Source: Diogma glabrata
Taxonomy: Eukaryota > Arthropoda > Insecta > Diptera > Cylindrotomidae
Assembly: GCA_963693315.1 (NCBI GenBank)
Contig: OY856188.1
Coordinates: forward strand, 186,779,487 to 186,843,486
Direction of reading: 5' to 3'
DNA length: 64,000 bases
In this document: positions 48,004 to 58,581 of the stretch, piece after piece
Position numbering within the stretch: position 1 is the stretch's first letter
How the letters are laid out: each line of letters starts with the position of its first letter
Notes under the pieces: model-generated
The model's input: the letters and a program-made list of their open reading frames with translations, nothing else
Databases searched by the model: none
Told to the model about the DNA's origin: nothing
Translations under genes and position numbers: made by a program

Positions 48004-48039
48004 TTTCTAGCGGATATACCTGCCGCTCGGACTTTTTTT

Positions 48040-48560
48040 TTTTACTTATTTTCGAAAAAGTGAAATTTTATTTTTGTCCCCCCCACTTATCTTCGAACAA
48101 AGAAAAGAAAAAATTCACGGTTGTAGGAACTTGTCAAAAAAAAATTAAAATTTGTTTTGGTCGTTATAATTTCAAATGTTCTTTGGAGGGTGTTGAGAGT
48201 AGAAATTTTGAAAAAAAAAATACTTTTGACCTTTTTGTCATATGAAAGGTGATTTTTTTGTAGTTCAAAATATTTTTTTTGTAATTTTCGAGAACACGGC
48301 TTTCGACTTATTTTCAAAAATGTGAAAATTTGTTTCTATCTTCCCCTTTATCTTTGAATATTTGCATTTCATAAGCGAAAAAGTAAAAAAATTTCACGGT
48401 TATAGGTAATGTTGTAAAGATTGAACGAAAACTACAGCGGTTGGGGTGTCATATGAAAGATTATTTTGTTTCTAGTCTAAAACAGTTTTTCCGTTATTTT
48501 CAAAGTCACACTTTTCGATTTAAAATCGTATTTTTGTGTCTACATACATTCACGTAGAAT
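48040..48560. repeat. Two units related to the 4-kb tandem repeat
   Basis: TTTCAAATGTTCTTTGGAGGGTGTTGAG near 48170 and GGTTATAGGTAATGTTGTAAAG followed by GGGGTGTCATATGAAAG near 48400-48460 match the 3841-5215 array. Confidence 0.55.
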
Positions 48561-48731
48561 AATTTTTAATAAGGATCAATTTTTTACGTTGGAGCAAATG
48601 CATATTTTAGTAACTAATTAAATCTAACGAAATTTAGAAACTATTTTATAATATTAAGGTTCTGAAATGGTCTTAAATCGATTATGGCTAGTCAGATGAA
48701 CTCGGTTTAAAAAAACGTTATTCGGGATGAC

Positions 48732-49465
48732 TAGGGCATGGTTAGATTAATCGATTGTTCGATTAATTGATCATTTCGCAAATTGTTCGATTAATCGAAC
48801 AAAAAAATTATGAATCGATTAATCTAAATTTACGAAAATGTTTAAAATTTACAAATTAATTTAACGAATTTTGTATTAAATTGTGAAAAGGTTTATTGTC
48901 TGAAGATGTATTCTCTTTTCCTTACGAATTACTTTTTTAGTTGTTATGGGTATAACACAAAGTATATTAATAACAAAATTTGATCCCAATACAAAAATCT
49001 TTACTATGCCTTAAGTAATATTTTTATTATTAATCCAACCAGTAAACTATGGTTTGGAGTATATTGAACTCCATTACTTTCCATCCTGAAGGAAACAGCT
49101 TCTTTCTTATCATTTTCAATTAGTGCAGTATATTTTCAAAGACATAATTTTGTAAGGTCTGAAAACTTCAATGACAGAGAGGGAGATACAAATCCTAGGC
49201 TAAAGCCTAGAGCAACAATTTCACGCAAAAAAGACCTACTTTACGCCCTTAATACATAGATAGCTATTAAATTTTTGTTTATTCTTATGTCATTGTAAAA
49301 GTTGAACTTTTAAATATGACGCGCGTATTTGTTTAAAAAAATTAATAAAAATATTAGAATTAGTAAAAATTTTATTTAATCGATTAATCGATTAATCTAT
49401 GTTAAAATTTTCATATTAATCGTTAATCGATATTTAGTCCCAATCGATTAATCGACCATGCCCTA
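48732..49465. mobile_element. Short non-autonomous hAT element (734 bp)
   Basis: Ends TAGGGCATGG and CCATGCCCTA, with the perfect 8-bp duplication GGGATGAC (48724-48731 and 49466-49473). Both subterminal regions are packed with TTAATCGATTAATCGA motifs, likely transposase-binding repeats. No coding frame. The TAGGG start is shared with the element at 30152-30876, but the rest differs. Confidence 0.92.
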
Positions 49466-49644
49466 GGGATGACCATTACCATTTAGTTAGTAATCTTCAT
49501 GGTCCAAGTTGCAACCGTTTGTTATTGGTATACGCATTCCATTAAATCTCAATGATTGAAATTTTAATTGTTAAAACTTGTTATTTTTTATAGGTTAAAT
49601 TTTTAACAGTTCGCTGTAGCTTTTTGGTAATTATACCAAAAATT

Positions 49645-49765
49645 TAGTTAGAAAAATTCATGAACCAACAACAATTGATAATATCTTTTCCAATATACAT
49701 GATTTAGAAACTGGCATTATTCTTTCTTTAGCCACCATAAACAGTTATGGGTATTATTTAACCAA
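49645..49765 (+). pseudogene. Endonuclease fragment of a non-LTR element
   Basis: RKIHEPTTIDNIFSNIHDLE is read in one frame and matches the end of the fragment at 5689-6072, which has the same HEPTT and IDNIFSNI strings. It is a short, non-functional relic. Confidence 0.55.
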
Positions 49766-49771
49766 ACGTAA

Positions 49772-50045
49772 TAGTATATTACATACCTAGAGCTGTAAAT
49801 AGCATTTTACATGCGAGGGAAAATATTGCGCACGAGTCGCGTAGCAGCGAGTGCGGTACCTTCACGAGCATGGAAAATGGTTTGCAGCTCAAGTTTTGTT
49901 ATATACCTTTTCTACGACTTTGTTATAATGCACAAACGTGTATAATTACTTGAAAAAATGAACTACTAATTATAAATTAAATGCAAACAGTTTACAAATT
50001 GTTGCAGGCTTTGCATTAGTCTGTGTCAAAAGAATTGAAATATTT
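49772..50045 (+). repeat. A-tailed dispersed repeat, copy 4 (5' part)
   Basis: Starts AGTATATTACATACCTAGAG and carries CGCACGAGTCGCGTAGCAGC, the mutated form of the palindromic core. It runs to GAATTGAAATATTTAAATTAC, where similarity stops. The GCGTGCGG and A-tail part is missing. Confidence 0.65.
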
Positions 50046-50147
50046 AAATTACATTTGATTTACGATCTAAAAATGTATAAAAAGGATTTCTGACTCCAAC
50101 TTGTCTGGATTTTCTCTTTATACATTAAGACAGGTCTCTTATCTTAT

Positions 50148-50798
50148 TGTTACGTTTTTCCAACCTTACTTCGAATTGGCCTTACTCACAATTCGATAAA
50201 CGCAATCCCCAATCTCTTCCTGAGTTCGATCACTGATTAGTAAGTACAAATACCAGGTTTTATTAAGTATTCAACACCTTAATTGTTTCACAACAACAGG
50301 AAAACAATGCAGCAAACAATATTCCTAACTAGAATATTCTTTTAACAGCTTCAGAAACTCCAACGGTTTATTGTAGAAATTTCCAGTAACTCAACGTTCA
50401 AAATAATACACAAATTATTTCTATTCAATAACACTTATAACTTTATTCACTAATTTAAAGATCACTTTTATAATTTTAACTTCACAATCGCAGGTTTAAA
50501 ATAAACTAATTAAAAACTACAAGAAGTAATTTTCTTATATACCTTCTGCAATACTTCTAGATAATTCGACATCACTTTCCAGAAACCTTGAGAAAATATT
50601 AGAATATTCGATTATTTTACGTTATGTTGATTTGATTCATAAAATCGTTTATGTTGACCCTATTTCTAAGAAGAGACAACAACAACAATATTCATTTCAT
50701 TCACTTTCTGTTGTGTTTTGTTGATTTTATTTTCCTGGAAGTGACCGTAATCGTTTAGATCTTTCTGTAATCGTCTAGATTTTTCTGCAATCGTAACA
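50148..50798 (-). repeat. 3' LTR of the gypsy element
   Basis: Starts TGTTACG and ends CGTAACA, 651 bp. It follows the pol stop by only a few bases on the minus strand. The adjoining AAGTTGAGGGTAT is a short, weak purine-rich tract that may act as plus-strand primer. Confidence 0.95.
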
Positions 50799-50809
50799 AT
50801 ACCCTCAAC

Positions 50810-53800
50810 TTAAGCCTGTTCGTCCCGAACAGGATCTAGCTCTCCTTGGTATAAGGCCAATCTTTCCAAATGTACTACTTTCGCTTTGCCTCGATGGCCT
50901 TTCTTAATTCTATAAACCACGTCATTCAACTTCGTTATAATATTGTAAGGTCCTTCCCATGCAGCTTGCAGTTTTGGTGATAACCCTCGTTTTCGTTGTG
51001 GGTTGTGTAGCCATACTAATTGTCCTTCTTCGAAACCTTTGTTATTAGATCGTATATCATATCGGGCTTTCATTTTATCACTGGTCAGTTGTATCTTCTG
51101 CCGAACAAGATTGTGAATATCCTCAAGGTTCTTCCTGATTCGGTTGACGTATTCTTGCGCAGACAATGATGTTGATGGTACCGCTCCAAATTTGAGGTCA
51201 CCAGGAAGTCTTAAATCACTTCCAAAAATAGTTTGAGCTGGTGTCATGGTCTTGGTGTCATGAACTGCTGATCTGTATGCCATCAAAAATAAAGGAATGT
51301 GTTGATCCCAGTTACGTTGATTCTTACTGACCACTTTTGCTAGAAATTCCTCCAAAGTAGCATTGAATCTCTCAACCATCCCATCTGACTGTGGGTGTGA
51401 AGCTGTCGTCCTCGTTTTGTTAATCCCCAGCATTTGATAAATTTCCTGGAATACAGCTGACTCGAAGTTCCGTCCCTGATCGGTGTGGATCTCCATAGGA
51501 ACTCCATAGTGGCTAATCGAATTATTTATCACAGCTTCAGCGATTGTGGTTGCTTCCTGGTTGGGAATCGCACACACTTCCGGCCACTTACTGAAGTAGT
51601 GCATGATCACAAGCACATATTTATTCTGATTATCAGTTGTTGGAAATGGTCCCGCTACATCCATTGCGATCCTTTCAAATGGAGCACCTACATTGTATTG
51701 CTTCATTTTTCCATGACTTCTTCGTACGGGTCCTTTCACCGCCGCACATTTATCGCATTTTTGACACCACTCCACAATTGATTGCCGAGTCCCCGCCCAG
51801 TAAAACCGTTGTCGTATTTTTGCAAGAGTTTTATTGATCCCAAGATGACCTCCACTCGTTCCTTCGTGATACTCCCTTAGTACTGCTTCTATTTTCCCTT
51901 TTGGTACCACTGTAAGGGATTGCTTTATCTTGCCATCTGAGCTTTCCCATACTCTCTTTAGGCATCCATTCTCTAACTGGAGACTGTCCCATTGCGCCCA
52001 GTACGCCTTCAAAGTTGGAGTTTTATCAGAAATTTCTCCCCATACTGATTTGTAACCCCTTTCCTTGAACTCGATGATGGGTGCAAGATCCGGATCTTCT
52101 AATTGATCTTTTCTTATGGCTTCAGCTGTCCATTCATCGTCAGGTAGCACTTGTAGTAATCGTACATCGATGATGTTCTCCTCATTTTCTTGACGACTGC
52201 AATGCTTGCATTCAACTTGACAGGGTCGTCTCCATAATGCATCAGCGTTCCCATGTGCAGTACCCTTTCGATGTTCAATGTCCAAATCGTACGCCTGCAA
52301 CCGTTCGATCCAACGTGCTACTTGTCCCTCTGGATTTTTGAACTGGAGTAACCACCTTAACGCACCATGGTCAGTTCTGAGATGAAATTTCTGACCATAC
52401 AAGTATTTATGAAAATGTTTGACGCATTCCATAATGGCCAATAACTCCTTCCGGGTAACACAATAATTTCGCTCCGGCTTTGATAACATTTTGGAGAAAT
52501 AAGCTATCACCTTTTCCTGACCATCTATTTTCTGCGACAATACTCCTCCTATACCTTCATTACTGGCATCAGTATCCAAAATAAACTGAACATTTGGTAT
52601 AGGATAGGATAGAATTGGAGCCGTACACAATCTCCTTCGGAGCTCCACAAATGCTTGTTCCTGAGGTTCATTCGATTCAAATGCTTTATCTTTTCTTGTT
52701 AACTCATGCAGACTTTTGGCAACGTTGGCGAATCCTGGCACAAACCGTCTGTAATATGTGCACAATCCAAGGAAGCTTCGTAGTTCATGTAGGTTCTTTG
52801 GTCTTGGCCAGTTCATAACTGCTGCAATCTTGTCAGAATCTGTGTGAATTCCCATTGCCGTAACCTTGTGTCCCAAATATTTTACTTCTTCCTTGAAAAG
52901 TGAACACTTTTTGGGACTTAACTTTAAACCGGCTGCTTGCAACCTTTCCAGTACCTCCGCCAAGTTCCTCAAGTGGTCATCAAAGTCTTTTCCCATGACG
53001 ATGATGTCATCCAAATATACAAGGCATGTTTTCCAGTGCAAGCCTTTTAGTACCCGTTCCATTAATCTCTCGAAAGTTGCGGGCGCGTTGCATAACCCAA
53101 ATGGCATGACATTAAATTGCCATAGTCCATTCCCTACACTGAACGCTATTTTCTCGCGATCTTCATCCGCAACTTCAACCTGCCAGTAACCACTCTGCAG
53201 ATCCAATGTTGAAAACAATTTTGAGCCCGATAATGTATCCAGTGTATCATCAATCCTAGGCAATGGGTAGCTATCCTTCTTCGTAACTATGTTTAGTTTC
53301 CTGTAGTCAACACAAAATCTCAAGCTCCCATCTTTCTTGCCAACTAACACCACAGGTGAGCTCCAGGGACTGTCTGAAGGCTCAATCACACCAGCTTCTT
53401 TCATATCCCTCACCATTTTATCAGCTTCCTCTCTTTTAGCTAATGGTAATCTCCTTGGTGCTTGGCGTATCGGCTTTTCTGCTCCAGTGTCAATACGATG
53501 TTTTACCAAATTGGTTCTGCCATTTCCTGCAGGTGAACTGCAGAATACAGACTTGTGTTGCTCCAACAATTGACGTACTGCTTTCTTCTGCTCTTCTGAA
53601 AGCCCTTCTGTCCATTTCTGCACAAGTTGTTCCATTTCTGCCTTTTGTTGTTTTGTGTTGACCGAGCAATTGATGTTTTTCTGCTCGCACATTATTATTT
53701 TAGCTACCTCTTCACATTGTCCTATGATTGATCCTTTCTTCATTGTTTTCTGGGTATCTGACAGATTTAAAACTCTTACTGGTATTTTGTAATCAGCATC

Positions 53801-54415
53801 CGATCTAACTAAGGTTTTCCCTATAACGACTTCTTTACAATTTTGATGTTCTTTGTTGGCTTCTACAACCCACAACCTGGGTGACCCAGAACCTCCTTCC
53901 AATTTTCCCCAAATGATTGTTTCTGATTGGGGTGGCAGCTTTTCCCTGTGATCTAATATTATTCGACGAACACAATTTGAATCTTCACCATTAAATTGGA
54001 GTGGCAACTCAACATTTCCGTACGTGAGTACTCCTTTGCCAGCATCAATAACGAATCCATTTGGCCTCATGAAGTCCATTCCCAGGATTACTTCATCCAC
54101 AATGTCAGCTACAACCACTTCATGTTGAAAGTGAGTATTCCCGATTTCAAAGTTGACCACTTTCTTTCCTTTAATACTTGCACTTTCGCCAGTAGCTGTC
54201 TGCATTCGGTATCTTCCTGCTGGTTTTAGTTTCCCTTTCACAACATCAGTGCGGACAATTGTATTTGTTGCTCCCGTATCTAACGTGATGACACAACTTT
54301 TTCCATCAATATTAGCCCTAACAGTAAGGCTGTCACCTCCCCTTGTCAATCTCGATACGTGGATGAAGGTTATGGGGCAATCGGTTGTGGGAGCCAGATT
54401 ACGCCCCTTTAGGCT
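50810..54415 (-). CDS. pol: gypsy Pol polyprotein (protease, RT, RNase H, integrase)
   Basis: An intact frame of about 1,180 residues. Protease has LDTGATNTIV (DTGA near residue 24 counted from 54349). Reverse transcriptase has DLQSGYWQVE, PFGLCNAPATFERLM and the catalytic YLDD at 53017-53006. RNase H has LDTDASNEGIGGVL and RTDHGALRWLL. Integrase has the zinc-binding H-x-x-x-H...C-x-x-C region (HEGTSGGHLG...CQKCDKC), MDVAGPF, HTDQGRNFES and HPQSDGMVERFN, the D,D,E core. The tail has EGPYNIITKLNDVVY. No ATG begins the frame. It is open upstream through the gag stop, overlapping gag in the -1 frame by roughly 60 bases, so it is probably made as a Gag-Pol frameshift product. An odd W replaces the common S in HGNADALWRRPC. 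Confidence 0.96.
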   Translation of the reverse strand, partial: SLKGRNLAPTTDCPITFIHVSRLTRGGDSLTVRANIDGKSCVITLDTGATNTIVRTDVVKGKLKPAGRYRMQTATGESASIKGKKVVNFEIGNTHFQHEVVVADIVDEVILGMDFMRPNGFVIDAGKGVLTYGNVELPLQFNGEDSNCVRRIILDHREKLPPQSETIIWGKLEGGSGSPRLWVVEANKEHQNCKEVVIGKTLVRSDADYKIPVRVLNLSDTQKTMKKGSIIGQCEEVAKIIMCEQKNINCSVNTKQQKAEMEQLVQKWTEGLSEEQKKAVRQLLEQHKSVFCSSPAGNGRTNLVKHRIDTGAEKPIRQAPRRLPLAKREEADKMVRDMKEAGVIEPSDSPWSSPVVLVGKKDGSLRFCVDYRKLNIVTKKDSYPLPRIDDTLDTLSGSKLFSTLDLQSGYWQVEVADEDREKIAFSVGNGLWQFNVMPFGLCNAPATFERLMERVLKGLHWKTCLVYLDDIIVMGKDFDDHLRNLAEVLERLQAAGLKLSPKKCSLFKEEVKYLGHKVTAMGIHTDSDKIAAVMNWPRPKNLHELRSFLGLCTYYRRFVPGFANVAKSLHELTRKDKAFESNEPQEQAFVELRRRLCTAPILSYPIPNVQFILDTDASNEGIGGVLSQKIDGQEKVIAYFSKMLSKPERNYCVTRKELLAIMECVKHFHKYLYGQKFHLRTDHGALRWLLQFKNPEGQVARWIERLQAYDLDIEHRKGTAHGNADALWRRPCQVECKHCSRQENEENIIDVRLLQVLPDDEWTAEAIRKDQLEDPDLAPIIEFKERGYKSVWGEISDKTPTLKAYWAQWDSLQLENGCLKRVWESSDGKIKQSLTVVPKGKIEAVLREYHEGTSGGHLGINKTLAKIRQRFYWAGTRQSIVEWCQKCDKCAAVKGPVRRSHGKMKQYNVGAPFERIAMDVAGPFPTTDNQNKYVLVIMHYFSKWPEVCAIPNQEATTIAEAVINNSISHYGVPMEIHTDQGRNFESAVFQEIYQMLGINKTRTTASHPQSDGMVERFNATLEEFLAKVVSKNQRNWDQHIPLFLMAYRSAVHDTKTMTPAQTIFGSDLRLPGDLKFGAVPSTSLSAQEYVNRIRKNLEDIHNLVRQKIQLTSDKMKARYDIRSNNKGFEEGQLVWLHNPQRKRGLSPKLQAAWEGPYNIITKLNDVVYRIKKGHRGKAKVVHLERLALYQGELDPVRDEQA

Positions 54416-55944
54416 GGCTCGTTGTAGTTTAACTGATTTGGTGCTGCTCCATCGTCCTCTCTAGCTTGCTGCACCCGTTCTTCTGCTGGACGTCTCTGCA
54501 TAGGCGATGCTGATCTTGCTCGTTTCCTTCTAACATGTCGGCATTCTCTCGAAATATGGCCCAACTTGCCACATAGCCAGCATCGAATTCTGTCACTTCT
54601 GACACTCTCTCGTAGTTTTGGTTTATAACCGTTGTCATCAGCCAACTCTACCCGGCGTATTTTAATCGATGGTTTTATAATTGCTTGCGCGGTTTCATTT
54701 GTCAAGGCATAAGCAATAGTTTCAGCGAATGTTGGTTTTGACGACAACATTACAGCTTTTCGTGTTTCTGGATCACGAATACCATCAGTAAACGCCTCGA
54801 TCTTCATCTTCTCCATGAAATATGGTGGTGTATTTGAGTGTGCTAAATGAACAAGCCGCTCTACAGCCGAGGAATAATCCTGTAGAGATTCACCATTTCG
54901 TTGCAAGCGACCTTTTAGCTCAATCCTGTATAATTCCTTTTTATGGTCGCTGCCATATTTACGTTCCAATGCATTCATCACTTCAGCATAGCTTTTTCGG
55001 TCTTTTTCCGGCACAGCCTGTAATGCTTCAGCTGCTTCCCCCTTTAGAGCAACTATCAATGCAGCAAGACGGTTTTCGGCGTTCCAAACATTTTGATCTG
55101 CTGCAGTCTCGAACTGGAACTTGAAGATGCCAAAAGATGTGGTACCGTCATATGATGGTGGTTTTAATTTGATGTTTGCTACTTGATGTACCACCTGTGA
55201 GGTAACTTTTGTCGTCTCAACATCCTGCAACCGTTTTTCGAAATCATCAACTTTGGAAAGTACCTTTTTGTTTTCGTCAAGCACTTTTTGTTCTAATTCT
55301 TGGATTTCGCTTTGAATTTTCTCGACTTTTCCATCGAATGCCGTTGACATTTGTAGAAGTTTCTCATCCAAATGTTGATGTATTCCAATTTTCCACTCAT
55401 TTATTTGCTGGTTCATCTCATCTTTATTTGCAGCAAGAGTTGCAGTAATCTCTTCTTTATTAACAGCAATGTTATTGTTGACTGTTTCCAGCTGTTGATT
55501 GATGTTGCTACTGATTTCTTCCTTAGTAGCAGCCATTTGTTGATTGATGTTACAACTAATTTCTTGCTTAGTGGTAGCCATGTTTGTATTTACATCATCC
55601 AGTTTTTGATTCATATTGGCATTTACGGCAGCCAATTGCTGATTCTGTTGACTGATGTTCAAACTCATCTGTTGCATCATAGCAATTAACTGCGTAAAAT
55701 TACAATTTGCAGGTGGCAATGAGGTTGTTGTTTCCGCAACAGAACTTTTCTCTTCATCAACTGTTACTGAATCAGCATTTGTACTAATCACTCCAAACTG
55801 GTAACTTTCCACAACTACTCCACTAGCTTCCATAGCTTCTCGAAGCCGTATCGTCAATTCAGTTTTGTTGCCGGTTGTTGCCAATCCACGTTGTTCTAGT
55901 TCTTTCTTTAACTCAAGAACCTTCAAATCACTTAATAAAACCAT
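54409..55944 (-). CDS. gag: gypsy Gag with an N-terminal SAP domain
   Basis: ATG at 55944, 511 residues, TAA at 54411-54409. Residues 1-35 (LSDLKVLELKKELEQRGLAT with GNKTELTIRL) form a SAP-type DNA-binding motif. About 80-235 is a long coiled coil with repeated NINQQ-x-x-A-T-K-E-E-I heptads. About 255-430 is the retrotransposon capsid domain (PPSYDGTTSFGIFKFQFE; ALERKYG; LQDYSSAVERLV). A single zinc knuckle CWLCGKLGHISREC uses C455, C458, H463 and C468. A basic RRKRARS tail follows. Gag packages the element RNA. The SAP domain suggests chromatin or DNA contact, which is inference. Confidence 0.95.
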   Translation of the reverse strand: MVLLSDLKVLELKKELEQRGLATTGNKTELTIRLREAMEASGVVVESYQFGVISTNADSVTVDEEKSSVAETTTSLPPANCNFTQLIAMMQQMSLNISQQNQQLAAVNANMNQKLDDVNTNMATTKQEISCNINQQMAATKEEISSNINQQLETVNNNIAVNKEEITATLAANKDEMNQQINEWKIGIHQHLDEKLLQMSTAFDGKVEKIQSEIQELEQKVLDENKKVLSKVDDFEKRLQDVETTKVTSQVVHQVANIKLKPPSYDGTTSFGIFKFQFETAADQNVWNAENRLAALIVALKGEAAEALQAVPEKDRKSYAEVMNALERKYGSDHKKELYRIELKGRLQRNGESLQDYSSAVERLVHLAHSNTPPYFMEKMKIEAFTDGIRDPETRKAVMLSSKPTFAETIAYALTNETAQAIIKPSIKIRRVELADDNGYKPKLRESVRSDRIRCWLCGKLGHISRECRHVRRKRARSASPMQRRPAEERVQQAREDDGAAPNQLNYNEPA

Positions 55945-55959
55945 TATTAACAGCTAACT

Positions 55960-55978
55960 AATCCGCCGATGTCACCAA
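55960..55978 (-). promoter_or_regulatory. Primer-binding site of the gypsy element
   Basis: Directly downstream of the 5' LTR on the minus strand is TTGGTGACATCGGCGGATT. TGG at this position is the normal start of a tRNA-complementary primer site. I cannot say which tRNA. Confidence 0.6.
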
Positions 55979-56629
55979 TGTTACGTTTTTCCAACCTTAC
56001 TTCGAATTGGCCTTACTCACAATTCGATAAACGCAATCCCCAATCTCTTCCTGAGTTCGATCACTGATTAGTAAGTACAAATACCAGGTTTTATTAAGTA
56101 TTCAACACCTTAATTGTTTCACAACAACAGGAAAACAATGCAGCAAACAATATTCCTAACTAGAATATTCTTTTAACAGCTTCAGAAACTCCAACGGTTT
56201 ATTGTAGAAATTTCCAGTAACTCAACGTTCAAAATAATACACAAATTATTTCTATTCAATAACACTTATAACTTTATTCACTAATTTAAAGATCACTTTT
56301 ATAATTTTAACTTCACAATCGCAGGTTTAAAATAAACTAATTAAAAACTACAAGAAGCAATTTTCTTATATACCTTCTGCAATACTTCTAGATAATTCGA
56401 CATCACTTTCCAGAATCCTTGAGAAAATATTAGAATATTCGATTATTTTACGTTATGTTGATTTCATTCATAAAATCGTTTATGTTGACCCTATTTCTAA
56501 GAAGAGACAACAACAACAATATTCATTTCATTCACTTTCTGTTGTGTTTTGTTGATTTTATTTTCCTGGAAGTGACCGTAATCGTTTAGATCTTTCTGTA
56601 ATCGTCTAGATTTTTCTGCAATCGTAACA
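55979..56629 (-). repeat. 5' LTR of the gypsy element
   Basis: 651 bp, identical to the 3' LTR apart from three substitutions I can see (in the AAGAAG[T/C]AATT, CAGAA[A/T]CC and GATTT[G/C]ATTC contexts). It should hold the promoter. Confidence 0.95.
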
Positions 56630-57062
56630 TTATATATTAATACGCTAGTTTTTATATATTAATACGCTAGATCAAAACTTTGTGGAGCCTAAGGCTTTTT
56701 TATTCGCAGATGGATTCATTTCAAATTTTCACAGCTAACTGATATTAGTGTAACCTATAATCGGATTCGGATTCACACAAATCGGATCATAAATAAAAAA
56801 GTTATTATATACGGAAAACTTTTTATATACATATGCATTATAAGTTTACATACATATAAAAACGAAATTAAAAATTTATTTTATTTTTTTATATTTTCTT
56901 TTTTATATATTAGCGAACAACGAACAACAAAAACGAAACTTTTTTTTCTCATTCATTTCAGTCGTCTTTTGTCTTTGAACAATCAGTCGTCTTTTGTCTT
57001 TGAACAAGGACGGTTTTCGATATTATTTCGATTATTTTGTTTATTGATATAAAGATATTTGC

Positions 57063-57966
57063 GTAATATTTTTCTTTGTTTTCTTATTATAGGAGGGCTA
57101 TTATTTTGAAAACGTACATTTTTTTGTTGATTTTTAAATTTTTGATTTTTAAAAAATCTGAAATTTTGATATTTTGTTGGTATTGACGAAAGGAAAAAAG
57201 TTGTTTCTGCTTTTATTTTTTGTGTACTCTGAATCGGCGTTATGCGCGGTTGAATTTTTGAGGCTTTTTCACGTAGTTTTGGTAATGGTTTAAAACTTAA
57301 AACTTTTTTTTCTTTTTTTATATTTATTTTCTCTTAGTTAGTTTATACATTTCCTTTGAAGTTTAGAGAATTTAGTTTATGAATTGATTTAGGGGTCGAT
57401 AGACGTAATATTTTTCTTTGTTTTTTTATTATAGGAGGGCTATTATTTTAAAAACGTACATTTTTTTGTTGATTTTTAAATTTTTGATTTTTAAAAAATC
57501 TGAAATTTTGATATTTTGTTGGTATTGACGAAAGGAAAAAAGTTGTTTCTGCTTTTATTTTTTGTGTACTCTCAATCGGCGTTATGCGCGGTTGAATTTT
57601 TGAGGCATTTTCACGTAGTTTTGGTAATGGTTTAAAACTTAAAACTTTTTTTTCTTTTTTTATATTTATTTTCTCTTAGTTAGTTTATACATTTCCTTTG
57701 AAGTTTAGAGAATTTAGTTTATGAATTGATTTAGGGGTCGATAGACGTAATATTTTTCTTTGTTTTTTTATTATAGGAGGGCTATTATTTTGAAAACGTA
57801 CATTTTTTTGTTGATTTTTAAATTTTTGATTTTTAAAAAATCTGAAATTTTGATATTTTGTTGGTATTGACGAAAGGAAAAAAGTTGTTTCTGCTTTTAT
57901 TTTTTGTGTACTCTGAATCGGAGTTATGCGCGGTTGAATTTTTGAGGCTTTTTCACGTAGTTTTGG
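57063..57966. repeat. 342-bp minisatellite, array 1 (2.6 units)
   Basis: GTAATATTTTTCTTTGTTTT starts units at 57063, 57405 and 57747, exactly 342 bp apart. Units include TTATAGGAGGGCTATTATTT, GGCGTTATGCGCGGTTG and GGGGTCGATAGAC. The last unit switches to GGTATTGGTGTCAATG. Confidence 0.93.
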
Positions 57967-58581
57967 TATTGGTGTCAATGTTTTGTGAATAGGTGCCACA
58001 AATTTCATCCGACTTAAGTATATTTTTGCAAGTAAAAAGAAAAATAACTGAATAATTGAAACTAGGAGGGCCCGGCGTGCTTCGCTACGCTTATAAATAA
58101 AGTTTTTGCGTAGACATTTTGTTGACGTAGAAGCAATGATTTCAAAAAGTGGTAATGAGAAATGCTAGCATATAATTTTTAATTTTTCTTTTTAAATATA
58201 TGAATGAAAAATAATCAAAACTCTAGCTGATCAGTTCGGATATATGAAAAATTAGCGATCAAATAAGTTAGTGATCAAATAAGCTTACTATTCACACAAA
58301 TCGGATCATAAATAAAAAAGTTATTATATACGGAAAACTTTTTATATACATATGCATTATAAGTTTACATACATATAAAAACGAAATTAAAAATTTATTT
58401 TATTTTTTTATATTTTCTTTTTTATATATTAGCGAACAACGAACAACAAAAACGAAACTTTTTTTTCTCATTCATTTCAGTCGTCTTTTGTCTTTGAACA
58501 ATCAGTCGTCTTTTGTCTTTGAACAAGGACGGTTTTCGATATTATTTCGATTATTTTGTTTATTGATATAAAGATATTTGC

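Larger units (their letters stand above)
50148..56629 (-). mobile_element. Complete Ty3/gypsy LTR retrotransposon (6,482 bp)
   Basis: Two 651-bp LTRs (TGTTACG...CGTAACA), a 4-bp duplication TTAT (50144-50147 and 56630-56633), intact gag and intact pol, all on the minus strand. Comparing the LTRs by eye I find three substitutions, so the insertion is recent. Domain order protease, RT, RNase H, integrase is the Ty3/gypsy order. There is no env-like frame between pol and the 3' LTR. It sits six bases inside the 5' end of a Helitron. Confidence 0.97.

Noticed and set aside
51485..55689. Plus-strand frames opposite gypsy gag/pol
   Set aside because: Antisense shadows of intact retrotransposon genes.
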